Below, in pieces: positions 1-5,625 of a stretch of 5,813 nucleotides of DNA. Each line of letters opens with the position of its first letter. Within the stretch, counting starts at the first letter, position 1. The notes below the pieces were generated by a model, which saw only the letters and a program-made list of their open reading frames with translations, was not told the DNA's origin and searched no databases. Position numbers and translations under genes: made by a program. The DNA comes from Oscillibacter sp. (GTDB lineage Bacteria; Bacillota; Clostridia; Oscillospirales; Oscillospiraceae), in the NCBI GenBank assembly GCA_024404295.1, contig JAKSQE010000087.1, positions 1 to 5,813 of the forward strand. The letters run 5' to 3'.

Positions 1-252
1 CTCATACAATCGCTGCGCTGCTTCTCCCCTGTCTGCAACACCTGCCAGTCGTTTTGTCGTGGTTTCCAACACAGCATCCCGCACCAGTAATTTTAAGGCC
101 TGATCCTCTTCTGAATCTGAATTTGCCAGCACATGCAGACGCACAACTTTTTCAGACAGTTCCTCCTGCGTATGCAAAGCCGACGCACCGGATGCCAGCA
201 AGAGTGCCACTGTCAACAATAACGTGATTTCAATGGGGTATAGTTTTTTCAT
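1..252 (-). CDS. spoIIR: Stage II sporulation protein R, N-terminal part (truncated by window edge)
   Basis: SpoIIR is made in the forespore, is exported to the intermembrane space and triggers the SpoIIGA protease to process pro-sigma-E in the mother cell. Only the first 84 codons are in the window; the family is about 200 residues or more, so most of the gene lies to the left. I translated the reverse strand from the ATG at 252. Residues 2-6 are basic/polar, residues about 7-24 form a hydrophobic export segment (ITLLLTVALLLASGASA), and residues 35-61 carry the family hallmark, beginning KVVRLHVLANSDSEEDQALK and ending VRDAV. An AAAGGA ribosome binding site at 262-267 lies 9 bases before the ATG. 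The gene is co-directional with ispE, 62 bases downstream of its stop, and has its own sigma-F-like promoter candidate. Family assignment is firm; the rest of the protein is unseen. Confidence 0.93.
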   Translation of the reverse strand, partial: MKKLYPIEITLLLTVALLLASGASALHTQEELSEKVVRLHVLANSDSEEDQALKLLVRDAVLETTTKRLAGVADRGEAAQRLYE

Positions 253-283
253 GTTTTTCCATCCTTTTCCTATGTAGTAAGAA

Positions 284-312
284 AAGTATGGACGAAAAAG
301 CGTAATTTAAAC
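284..312 (-). promoter_or_regulatory. Candidate sigma-F-type (forespore) promoter for spoIIR
   Basis: On the reverse strand a GTTTA element (312-308) is followed after 14 bases by GTCCATACTT (293-284). The sigma-F consensus known from Bacillus subtilis is GYATA, then about 14-16 bases, then GGnnAnAHTR. The match is 4 of 5 in the -35 and good except for the second G and last base of the -10. The expected start near 277 leaves room for the AAAGGA site at 262-267. No sigma-A -35/-10 pair of comparable quality is visible in the 62-base gap. Known biology (spoIIR is a sigma-F gene) supports it, but the match is imperfect. Confidence 0.45.
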
Positions 313-314
313 CA

Positions 315-1178
315 TCAGTCCACGCAAATTTTGGACACCGGACGGGCAAGATAGGTTTGGTCATAGGTCTGCCGCAGGATTTCAACGGCCCTTTGCGCCG
401 TTTCTTCCGCATCAAAGATCCCGAACACGGTAGGGCCGGAGCCGCTCATAGCAGCTTGCAAGGCGCCCATGCTGAGCAGCTTCCGTTTGATGGAAAATAC
501 CTCGTGGTATTCTTCGGGAAGGATCTCTTCAAACACATTTTTCAGTCGGCTTGCCACACCATGCAGATCGCCTGCGGCCAATGCTGCCTGCATTCCGTCA
601 ATATCCGGCCGCTCCTGCAGTTCTCCGCCATCTACCAATGCAAACAGCGTTGGTGTGGGAATGCCGAAATCAGGCTTGCAGAGGACAAACCAGCAATCCG
701 GCAGCGGACTTAAATCCGTCAGCACTTCGCCGCGTCCCTCCGCCAGAGCCGTACCGCCGCGAATGCAAAACGGCATATCGCTGCCCACTTGAAATCCGAT
801 ACGTTCCAGTTCTTCTGTCGGCAAATCGGGTGCATAATGCTGGCGAAGCTGCCGCAGAAGCGCCGCTACGTCACCACTGCCGCCGCCCAAACCGGCATAA
901 GCCGGAACCTGCTTTTCCAGCGTCACCGTCAGCGGCGGCATAGCCCGTCCGATGGCGGCAAAAAACACCTCTGCTGCCCGCTGCTCCAGTGTTTTCTTTC
1001 CCTCGGGAATAAAAACACCCGCAGCCTGCAGGGTAAACCCTTCTCCACGCTCCTCCACCGTCACGGTATCACACAGGGAAATGGTCTGCATGACCATTCG
1101 CATATCGTGATATCCATCAGCTCGGCGGCGCAGTATATCCAACGCCAGATTTACTTTACAGGGTGCGCTCTGCTTCAT
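315..1178 (-). CDS. ispE: 4-diphosphocytidyl-2-C-methyl-D-erythritol kinase (IspE)
   Basis: IspE is a cytosolic GHMP-family kinase that phosphorylates CDP-methylerythritol with ATP in the non-mevalonate (MEP) route to isoprenoid precursors. The 287-residue product is normal length. Visible motifs are: near the N-terminus K8 in APCKVNLALDI, the lysine equivalent to the catalytic Lys10 of E. coli, followed by RRADGYHDM (residues 18-26); the ATP-binding glycine motif GLGGGSGD at 96-103; GSDMPFCIRGGTALAEGRGE at 132-151, whose D134 matches the catalytic aspartate; and the C-terminal SGSGPT at 245-250. A longer reading from 1235 would add 19 residues overlapping the upstream gene. I prefer the ATG at 1178 because it starts exactly at the family's usual N-terminus and has GAGGAAT at 1184-1190 in front. 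The upstream DUF1015 stop (1189-1191) lies inside that ribosome binding site, so the two genes are probably translationally coupled. Confidence 0.96.
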   Translation of the reverse strand: MKQSAPCKVNLALDILRRRADGYHDMRMVMQTISLCDTVTVEERGEGFTLQAAGVFIPEGKKTLEQRAAEVFFAAIGRAMPPLTVTLEKQVPAYAGLGGGSGDVAALLRQLRQHYAPDLPTEELERIGFQVGSDMPFCIRGGTALAEGRGEVLTDLSPLPDCWFVLCKPDFGIPTPTLFALVDGGELQERPDIDGMQAALAAGDLHGVASRLKNVFEEILPEEYHEVFSIKRKLLSMGALQAAMSGSGPTVFGIFDAEETAQRAVEILRQTYDQTYLARPVSKICVD

Positions 1179-1183
1179 TCCGG

Positions 1184-1190
1184 ATTCCTC
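1184..1190 (-). promoter_or_regulatory. Ribosome binding site of ispE overlapping the DUF1015 stop codon
   Basis: GAGGAAT on the reverse strand lies 5 bases before the ispE ATG at 1178, and its 5' end overlaps the TGA of the upstream gene (1191-1189). It decides the shorter ispE start and suggests coupled translation. Confidence 0.75.
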
Positions 1191-2469
1191 ACTTAATCGC
1201 TCTTGCCTCCATGTAGTAGCGCTTATCCTGAGCATGCCCCATGGAGAACGTCTTACGAGGCAGCACGCCGTCTGCCATCACCGTTTTGAATAGCTGCTCC
1301 TTGCCCATGGCAGGCAGCAGGAAGCCCATATTGCCCGGGCGACTGCCCAACTCACGGGTCACATCGTCACCGTGAATATAATCCACCTCGCAAGGATGGG
1401 TCTTCAGGTACTCGTCTAAAAAGCTTTGCAGCGTTCCCACCGCCAACTGGACCTTAGGGTCTGGAACTGTCACAAATGTTGTGGTCCCGCTCCAACACAC
1501 TTCTATGGTATGTCCCTTTCCCTTGCCCTCATAGGCGCCGGGATAGGCTTTCTTGAATTCCGCCAGCAGGTCCTGCGGTTCCACACCGAACAGCACCCGA
1601 TGGATCGGTTCAAAAGACAGGGCATCATCGTGGTTATTGACCACTTCCACCAGCGCATAGCGGCTGGGCAGCGTGGCCCACTGTTCCTGCGGAACAGATT
1701 TCTTTTCCTGCTCATAACAGGCTTTTGCAGTGGCCAGAGAGTGGTTTCCGTCCCCCACGGCAAACAGCAGCGGAGCGGCATCGCCCAGACCGTACTTCTC
1801 CGCAGTCAAAGTCGGATCACACAGTTTATGAAGTCCTTCTGCCACAGCGTCCATCTGCTGCGCGGTAAGCTTCCAACCGGCGAGATGACCGCCGCCTGCC
1901 AGCAAGTCCAGGTCATAGGTTTGCTCCATAGTATCGCAGGCCTCTCCCAACGGTTCAATGATCTTCTTTGCAGGGTCGTCAATGAGCAGCATCACATGAG
2001 GAAGTTCCACAGACGCATGTTCCCGCACACGCACACGGGGCGGAATACGCTCCAGTACCGTTCCCTCCGTAGCACGGATCAGCGCACCGGAACCGGGGGT
2101 AAAATCGTACTGTTCCAGATCGATCTTTCCCACAAGGCCCTGACGGACACGACCGTCAGACTGGGTGCGGCGCACATAGATCATGCTCTCCGGAAGCGTG
2201 CGGAACACGCCATCAGCGAGATACTGCTCCATCGTACTGTTGATCTGCTTGATATGGTCCTCCACATTCGCATCATTCAATTTCGCCTCCGGCAGGATCA
2301 ATCGCAGCGTGGAGGGATCATCTCCCACCGTCTCCTCCAGAGCTTTCCAGTACTCAGGCTGGGAAGTAAACTGATCACAGGCTACGACGGCCCAGTTTTT
2401 CACATGTTCGTCCTTTGGCAATAAGATATCCGCAGGATAGAATCCTGTGGCTTCAAAATTTTGATTCAT
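1189..2469 (-). CDS. DUF1015 family protein (function unknown)
   Basis: This 426-residue soluble protein belongs to the DUF1015 family (Pfam PF06245), which has no settled function. Family-type segments are: FYPADILLPKD near the N-terminus (10-20), ELPHVMLLIDDP (155-166), VGDGNHSLATAK (238-249), RYALVEVVNNHDDALSFEP (270-288), VDYIHGDD (362-369) and the C-terminal LPRKTFSMGHAQDKRYYMEA (403-422). The GDGNHS motif sits where many DUF1015 proteins have DGHHR, a motif resembling that of ParB/SerK-like nucleotide enzymes; a kinase or nucleotide-handling role would be inference only. In other genomes the family often lies near serine biosynthesis genes, which are not present here. The ATG at 2469 has GAGGG at 2476-2480, 6 bases upstream. 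It is the first gene of a leftward cluster with ispE and spoIIR and has a recognisable sigma-A promoter. Confidence 0.9.
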   Translation of the reverse strand: MNQNFEATGFYPADILLPKDEHVKNWAVVACDQFTSQPEYWKALEETVGDDPSTLRLILPEAKLNDANVEDHIKQINSTMEQYLADGVFRTLPESMIYVRRTQSDGRVRQGLVGKIDLEQYDFTPGSGALIRATEGTVLERIPPRVRVREHASVELPHVMLLIDDPAKKIIEPLGEACDTMEQTYDLDLLAGGGHLAGWKLTAQQMDAVAEGLHKLCDPTLTAEKYGLGDAAPLLFAVGDGNHSLATAKACYEQEKKSVPQEQWATLPSRYALVEVVNNHDDALSFEPIHRVLFGVEPQDLLAEFKKAYPGAYEGKGKGHTIEVCWSGTTTFVTVPDPKVQLAVGTLQSFLDEYLKTHPCEVDYIHGDDVTRELGSRPGNMGFLLPAMGKEQLFKTVMADGVLPRKTFSMGHAQDKRYYMEARAIK

Positions 2470-2504
2470 ATTTTTCCCTCTTTTGGTTTCATTTTGACGG
2501 ATTG

Positions 2505-2533
2505 ATTATACTTCATTTTTCCTTGTCATGCAA
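2505..2533 (-). promoter_or_regulatory. Sigma-A promoter for the DUF1015-ispE cluster
   Basis: On the reverse strand a perfect TATAAT (2510-2505) lies exactly 17 bases after TTGCAT (2533-2528). The -35 matches only its TTG, while the -10 is consensus. Transcription would start near 2498, leaving a leader of about 28 bases with the GAGGG site at 2476-2480. Confidence 0.65.
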
Positions 2534-2549
2534 TTCCTTTTCCGTGCTT

Positions 2550-2578
2550 GTATGGTTTTTTCAAAACAGGACACACTA
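2550..2578 (+). promoter_or_regulatory. Candidate forespore (sigma-F/sigma-G) promoter for the DUF378 gene
   Basis: GTATG at 2550-2554 is followed after 14 bases by GGACACACTA (2569-2578). The latter fits every position of the B. subtilis sigma-F -10 consensus GGnnAnAHTR, and its last seven bases, CACACTA, fit the sigma-G -10 consensus CAHnHTA with a 17-base spacer. GTATG fits the -35 of sigma-G (gHATR) and 4 of 5 of sigma-F. No convincing sigma-A promoter is seen between 2520 and 2600. Short consensus matches can arise by chance. Confidence 0.45.
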
Positions 2579-2599
2579 CGACTAAATCCTTAGAGATTT

Positions 2600-2604
2600 G
2601 GAGG
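2600..2604 (+). promoter_or_regulatory. Ribosome binding site of the DUF378 gene
   Basis: GGAGG lies 8 bases before the ATG at 2613 and decides this start over the TTG at 2598, which overlaps the site itself. A small 5-bp hairpin (AAATC at 2584-2588, GATTT at 2595-2599) sits directly before it. Confidence 0.75.
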
Positions 2605-2612
2605 TTAACATT

Positions 2613-2840
2613 ATGATGATCCTTGATCGAATCGCACTGACCTTAGCCATCATCGGCGCCCTGAACTGGGGCAGCATCGGCCTGTTCGCCTTCGATTTGG
2701 TGGCTTTCCTGTTCGGCGGCCAGATGGCGGCTCTTTCCCGCGTGATCTACGCGCTGGTGGGTCTGGCAGGCCTGTGGTGTATCACCCTGCTGTTCCGCGA
2801 TACCGAAGAGAACCGCGGTCAGGCACCTCACGTAGCCTGA
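2613..2840 (+). CDS. DUF378 family two-helix membrane protein
   Basis: This is a 75-residue membrane protein of the DUF378 family (B. subtilis YuzA type), whose function is not known. The signature is LTLAIIGALNWGSIGLFAFD at residues 9-28. The first hydrophobic helix spans about 8-33 and the second about 41-61 (LSRVIYALVGLAGLWCITLL), with a short FGGQM turn between. The C-terminal tail from residue 62 (RDTEENRGQAPHVA) is hydrophilic. The start follows GGAGG at 2600-2604; a second ATG at 2616 is possible but has longer spacing. The gene stands alone: divergent from the DUF1015 cluster, convergent with rqcH, with its own terminator. Its upstream region carries a forespore-type promoter match rather than a sigma-A one, so a sporulation-time role is possible but inferred. 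Confidence 0.9.
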   Translation: MMILDRIALTLAIIGALNWGSIGLFAFDLVAFLFGGQMAALSRVIYALVGLAGLWCITLLFRDTEENRGQAPHVA

Positions 2841-2846
2841 CAGATC

Positions 2847-2885
2847 AAAAAAGGGCGCCGTTTCCGGCGTCCTTTCTTATTTTTT
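2847..2885. terminator. Bidirectional rho-independent terminator between DUF378 and rqcH
   Basis: GGGCGCCG (2853-2860) and CGGCGTCC (2865-2872) form an 8-bp stem with one G-T wobble and a TTTC loop. On the plus strand it is followed by TTTCTTATTTTTT (2873-2885). On the minus strand the stem (one A-C mismatch) has a GAAA loop and is followed by six T (2852-2847). It therefore serves both convergent genes; the plus-strand T tract overlaps the rqcH stop. Confidence 0.88.
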
Positions 2886-4622
2886 CTCCAGCGATTTTAC
2901 AAATGCTTCATCCGGGGTCACATTCACCGTGCGGCAGGTGCTGTAAATCACCATACCGGGGCGGGCACCGGACGGTTTTTTGACATTCTTGACCTGCGTA
3001 TAGTCCACGGGGACGTTTCCGCTCTCCCGCGCCTGAGAATAGTAGGCTGCCAGTTTGGCTGCTTCCACAATGGTATCATCGTCCACCTCGTTGCCGCCGC
3101 TACATAAGATCACATGGGAACCGTGGATCTTCTGCGTATGGAACCAAAGATCCCGCCAATCAGCATCTTTCATCGTCAGCTTATCATTTTGCCGATTGTT
3201 CCGCCCCACCAGAACACGGTAGCCGGTGCTTGTCCGAAATTCCCGGGGTTTTGCGGCGCGGTTGATCTCTTTCTTGCCTTGTTTACGCAGGAAACCGGAA
3301 TCCCGCAATTCACTGCGAATGTCCGTAAAGTCCTGTTCCGTCTCCGCCTGTGCGATCTCCTGAAGCACGCTTTCCAGATACTCCAGATCCTGCCGTGCCT
3401 GAGTCATCTGCTCTCGCAAATATTTTTCGGCAGTCTTGGCTTTGGTATAGCGTTTATAATACTTGGCAGCATTTTGCTGCGGTGTCAGCAGCGGGTCTAA
3501 CTGGATGCGCTTTTCCGGGCAGTTTTCCTCATAATAGTTCTCGCATACCAGAGATGCACTGCCTTTTTCCATTCGATAGAGATTGGCAGTAATTAAATCG
3601 CCACAGATGCGCAGCTCGTCTCGATTCTGGGTGGCGGCATAGTCCTTTTCCTGCATGGCCAGTTTCCGTTTGACACGGTCACGGGCGGTAGTTGCCGTAC
3701 GGATCAGATCCGCACCTTTTTGTCGTACACGCTCCTGCTTTTCTCTTGCTTCGTAGAACTGATCCAAAAGATGCGAGAAACTGTCCAACCGTTCTTCCTG
3801 AACTGCAAATCCATATTGCAGAATGGGCAGGCAGGAAAATTCAAATGGTTTTCCGTTTTTGTTGAGTAAAATCGGCACAAAACGGCATTCTTTTACAGCT
3901 GTTGAAACCTCATTAAAATTTTGCCAGAAGCGGTCACTCCCCGCTGTATCCAACTCAAAAATTCTCCCGTCTGTGGATCCGACTGTTCGGAACGCCAGTT
4001 CCCGTGCCATCATGGGAGAAATACCAAAATACTGTTCCAACAAAAAACTGTCCAACTGCTGTTCCGTGGACGCTTGACGAAGCTTTGCTCCGAAGCCTTC
4101 TGCAGTTTCCTCGGTCATGGGCAATCTTCCTGCCGAGGCAGGCGGCTCATAAAACAGCCCCGGCAGCACCTGTCGTGCCGCAGACAGGTCGGCATCCACA
4201 CGGCGCATACAATCAATAATGCGGCCGTCTCCATCCAGTAAGATCAGATTGGATCGGCGACCCATGGCTTCCAGGACCAGCGTCCGCTTACCGGGCTGGC
4301 CGAAATCATCGGTGATATCCAGTTCCATGCGAACCAGGCGCTCCAGAATCGGTTGGGTTATGTCCGCAATGCGAGCTCCAACCAAATGCTTGCGCAGAAG
4401 CATGCAAAACATAGGTGGTTCTGCCGGATTATCCCGCAGCAGTTCCGTTAGCTGTAAACGCGGCGCATTGGCTCCTGCGTTCAGTAGAAGGCGCTTATTG
4501 CCGCGCAGCAGTAAAATAACCTGATCCCTGGCCGGTTGCTGCACTTTATCAATTCGCAGACCCAGCAGTTGAGGTCGCAGCTCTTCCACAACTGCCTGCA
4601 GGCAGATGGCGTCCAATGGCAT
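2877..4622 (-). CDS. rqcH: Ribosome quality control protein RqcH (NFACT / Rqc2 homolog, fibronectin-binding-protein-like)
   Basis: RqcH binds 50S subunits carrying a stalled peptidyl-tRNA and recruits tRNA-Ala to add C-terminal alanine tails that mark the chain for degradation. Older annotations call the family fibronectin-binding protein. At 581 residues it is full length. The NFACT-N domain starts with MPLDA and includes EPPMFCMLLRKHLVGARI (68-85) and EAMGRRSNLILLDGDGRIID (118-137). A helix-hairpin-helix region lies near LEQYFGISPMMARELAFR (195-212). A charged, coiled-coil-rich middle spans about 285-345 and 385-430. The NFACT-R domain (about 462-562) has GRNNRQNDKLTMKDADWRDL (473-492), WFHTQKIHGSHVIL (493-506) and VDYTQVKNVKKPSGARPG (539-556). 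Residues E94-R95 sit where the family's DR motif (D97-R98 in B. subtilis) is expected. The ATG at 4622 lies 3 bases after the mrnC stop and is preceded by GGAGGAG inside the mrnC end, so translation is likely coupled. Confidence 0.95.
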   Translation of the reverse strand: MPLDAICLQAVVEELRPQLLGLRIDKVQQPARDQVILLLRGNKRLLLNAGANAPRLQLTELLRDNPAEPPMFCMLLRKHLVGARIADITQPILERLVRMELDITDDFGQPGKRTLVLEAMGRRSNLILLDGDGRIIDCMRRVDADLSAARQVLPGLFYEPPASAGRLPMTEETAEGFGAKLRQASTEQQLDSFLLEQYFGISPMMARELAFRTVGSTDGRIFELDTAGSDRFWQNFNEVSTAVKECRFVPILLNKNGKPFEFSCLPILQYGFAVQEERLDSFSHLLDQFYEAREKQERVRQKGADLIRTATTARDRVKRKLAMQEKDYAATQNRDELRICGDLITANLYRMEKGSASLVCENYYEENCPEKRIQLDPLLTPQQNAAKYYKRYTKAKTAEKYLREQMTQARQDLEYLESVLQEIAQAETEQDFTDIRSELRDSGFLRKQGKKEINRAAKPREFRTSTGYRVLVGRNNRQNDKLTMKDADWRDLWFHTQKIHGSHVILCSGGNEVDDDTIVEAAKLAAYYSQARESGNVPVDYTQVKNVKKPSGARPGMVIYSTCRTVNVTPDEAFVKSLEKK

Positions 4623-4625
4623 GAC

Positions 4626-5033
4626 TTACTCCTCCATCATTGCATCAAACAATTTGCTGATGCGCGCATGTTCTCCTCGCAGGTAAAGCCAGCCCAGCAA
4701 GGCTTCCAACGCAGTTGCAGTTCCATACTGGGCACGGCTGGCATGGTTGGGGATGCTATGTACCTGTGCATTGCGTCCCCGCTTGAACACCGCCAGTTCC
4801 TCTTCCGTCAAGAGCGGCAGAATGATCTCCGCCTTCTGTGCCTGAGATTCTGCGCAGACCAGCCGAATGGTGGCCTGATGCAAACCCTTTCCGGTAGCTT
4901 TCCCGTTTCGACACAGCCAACTGCGTACCAACAGTTCAAACACCGCATCACCCATATGCGCTAAACCGATGGAACTGATTGCCCGCAACTCATCATCTGT
5001 TAATCGAATCTCAAAATGATTTTCTATCACCAT
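4626..5033 (-). CDS. mrnC: Mini-ribonuclease III (MrnC)
   Basis: Mini-III is a dimeric RNase III catalytic domain without a double-stranded RNA-binding domain; in B. subtilis it trims the ends of 23S rRNA precursor on the assembling 50S subunit. The 135-residue product is the usual size. Motifs seen are LAHMGDAVFELLVR (24-37) with D29 as the expected catalytic aspartate, LHQATIRLVCAESQAQ (51-66), LTEEELAVFKRGRNAQ (75-90), and YGTATALEALLGWLYL (103-118) with E110 as the second metal ligand. The ATG at 5033 has only a weak ribosome binding site (GAAAG about 8 bases away). An upstream 24-codon ORF ends just inside the start codon region (ATGGTGA) and could supply ribosomes by coupling. In many Firmicutes mrnC follows cysS; here it instead leads an operon with rqcH. 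Confidence 0.95.
   Translation of the reverse strand: MVIENHFEIRLTDDELRAISSIGLAHMGDAVFELLVRSWLCRNGKATGKGLHQATIRLVCAESQAQKAEIILPLLTEEELAVFKRGRNAQVHSIPNHASRAQYGTATALEALLGWLYLRGEHARISKLFDAMMEE
4629..4635 (-). promoter_or_regulatory. Ribosome binding site of rqcH inside the mrnC 3' end
   Basis: GGAGGAG on the reverse strand is formed by the last two Glu codons and preceding base of mrnC, 6 bases before the rqcH ATG. It ties rqcH translation to that of mrnC. Confidence 0.8.
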
Positions 5034-5101
5034 ACCGATTCTTTCATCATACCCGCATCTGCTGTATCACATCCAGCGGACCGGCATGATATTCCTCCCA
5101 T
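5027..5101 (-). CDS. Possible 24-residue leader peptide overlapping the mrnC start
   Basis: Between the promoter and mrnC an ORF runs from ATG at 5101 to TGA at 5029-5027 and reads MGGISCRSAGCDTADAGMMK followed by ESVW. AAAAGGG at 5117-5111 lies 9 bases before its ATG. Its stop overlaps the beginning of mrnC in the arrangement ATGGTGA, in a different frame, which is a classic geometry for translational coupling and would explain the weak mrnC ribosome binding site. A rival minigene of six codons (MPVRWM, 5087-5067) lies within it in another frame with a better ribosome binding site (GGAGGA at 5098-5093). No family is recognised and the ORF is short enough to be chance. Confidence 0.25.
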   Translation of the reverse strand: MGGISCRSAGCDTADAGMMKESVW

Positions 5102-5124
5102 ACGATTATTCCCTTTTCAGTCTC

Positions 5125-5153
5125 ATCATAAAAGCAAATCACAGCTTTTTCAA
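5125..5153 (-). promoter_or_regulatory. Sigma-A promoter of the mrnC-rqcH operon
   Basis: On the reverse strand TTGAAA (5153-5148) and TATGAT (5130-5125) are separated by exactly 17 bases, each matching consensus in five of six positions. Transcription should start near 5118, giving a leader of about 85 bases before mrnC. The -35 starts just past the T tract of the dtxR-family gene's terminator, so the two units are packed but separate. Confidence 0.8.
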
Positions 5154-5157
5154 GGGC

Positions 5158-5189
5158 AAAAAAGCAGAGCAGCAAATCTGCCGCTCTGC
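5158..5189 (-). terminator. Rho-independent terminator of the DtxR-family gene
   Basis: On the reverse strand GCAGAGCGGC (5189-5180) pairs with GCTGCTCTGC (5173-5164) in a 10-bp stem with one G-T wobble and the loop AGATTT, followed by six T (5163-5158). It begins 5 bases after the gene's stop codon. Confidence 0.92.
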
Positions 5190-5194
5190 CGGTC

Positions 5195-5563
5195 TTACTT
5201 TTTGCTTTCAAGATACTTCTGCATACATTGGAAGGTCTCTTCGCTGAGGTCGTGCTCCACTTTGCACGCATCTTCCGCCGCCGTTTCCGCAGAAACGCCC
5301 ATCATCTGAAACAACTCCGTAATGGTTTTATGCCGAGTATAAACCCGAATGGCAGCCGCTTCTCCGCTTTCCGTCAGCATAATGTGGTTATTGTCTTCCA
5401 TGGTAATATAGCCGTTTTCACGCAGCTTTTTCATAGCAATACTGACGCTGGGTTTGGAATACCCCAAGAGATTCGCAATGTCAATGGAGTGCACGTCTTG
5501 ATTCTTTTCACGCAAAACCAGAATTGCCTCCAAATAGTCTTCTCCGGACTCATGTAAAATCAT
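5195..5563 (-). CDS. DtxR/MntR-family metal-dependent transcriptional repressor, compact form
   Basis: This is a metal-sensing winged-helix repressor that probably controls iron or manganese uptake genes when its metal is bound. The 122-residue product has the N-terminal DNA-binding domain (about 1-70: SGEDYLEAILVL, IDIANLLGYSKPSVSIAMKK at 27-46, GYITMEDN, LTESGEAAA) and the dimerisation domain (RVYTRHKTITELFQMMGV at 73-90, DACKVEHDLSEETF at 98-111). It lacks the SH3-like third domain of DtxR and is shorter than B. subtilis MntR (about 142). Predicted ligands are D9 and E12 as in MntR, H78, C100 as in DtxR, E103 and H104. I start at the ATG at 5563 because GGAGGG (5576-5571) lies 7 bases ahead; an in-frame ATG at 5578 has no ribosome binding site. 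It is a single-gene unit. Fe versus Mn cannot be decided. Confidence 0.92.
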   Translation of the reverse strand: MILHESGEDYLEAILVLREKNQDVHSIDIANLLGYSKPSVSIAMKKLRENGYITMEDNNHIMLTESGEAAAIRVYTRHKTITELFQMMGVSAETAAEDACKVEHDLSEETFQCMQKYLESKK

Positions 5564-5570
5564 GTGCAAG

Positions 5571-5576
5571 CCCTCC
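5571..5576 (-). promoter_or_regulatory. Ribosome binding site deciding the DtxR-family start
   Basis: GGAGGG on the reverse strand lies 7 bases before the ATG at 5563 and 1 base after the alternative ATG at 5578, so it supports the downstream start. Confidence 0.75.
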
Positions 5577-5597
5577 ATTCATTTTAAAGATTAATAT

Positions 5598-5625
5598 ATT
5601 TTAGCAAATTTTCAAAAAAACGCAA
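5598..5625 (-). promoter_or_regulatory. Probable extended -10 promoter of the DtxR-family gene
   Basis: On the reverse strand TAAAAT (5603-5598) is preceded by TGC, giving the extended -10 form TGnTAAAAT. A poor -35, TTGCGT (5625-5620), lies 16 bases upstream. Transcription would start near 5591, close to the gene. I see no clear DtxR- or MntR-type palindrome here, so autoregulation is not shown by the sequence. Confidence 0.5.

Noticed and set aside
1179..1235. A 19-residue N-terminal extension of IspE starting at 1235
   Set aside because: It overlaps the DUF1015 coding end, has no family counterpart, and the ATG at 1178 has a good ribosome binding site and the normal IspE N-terminus.
1426..2424. 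A 332-codon rightward ORF opposite the DUF1015 gene
   Set aside because: It is an antisense shadow: no ribosome binding site, no recognisable domain, and composition explained by the codon pattern of the real gene.
5047..5271. A 74-codon leftward ORF between and over the DtxR-family gene and mrnC
   Set aside because: Its start lies inside the DtxR-family gene in another frame, it runs through a strong terminator and the mrnC promoter, and it has no internal ATG with a ribosome binding site.
5591..5602. Short A/T palindrome AATATATT near the DtxR-family promoter as a possible operator
   Set aside because: Symmetry does not extend beyond 8 bases of A/T and it does not resemble known DtxR or MntR boxes.
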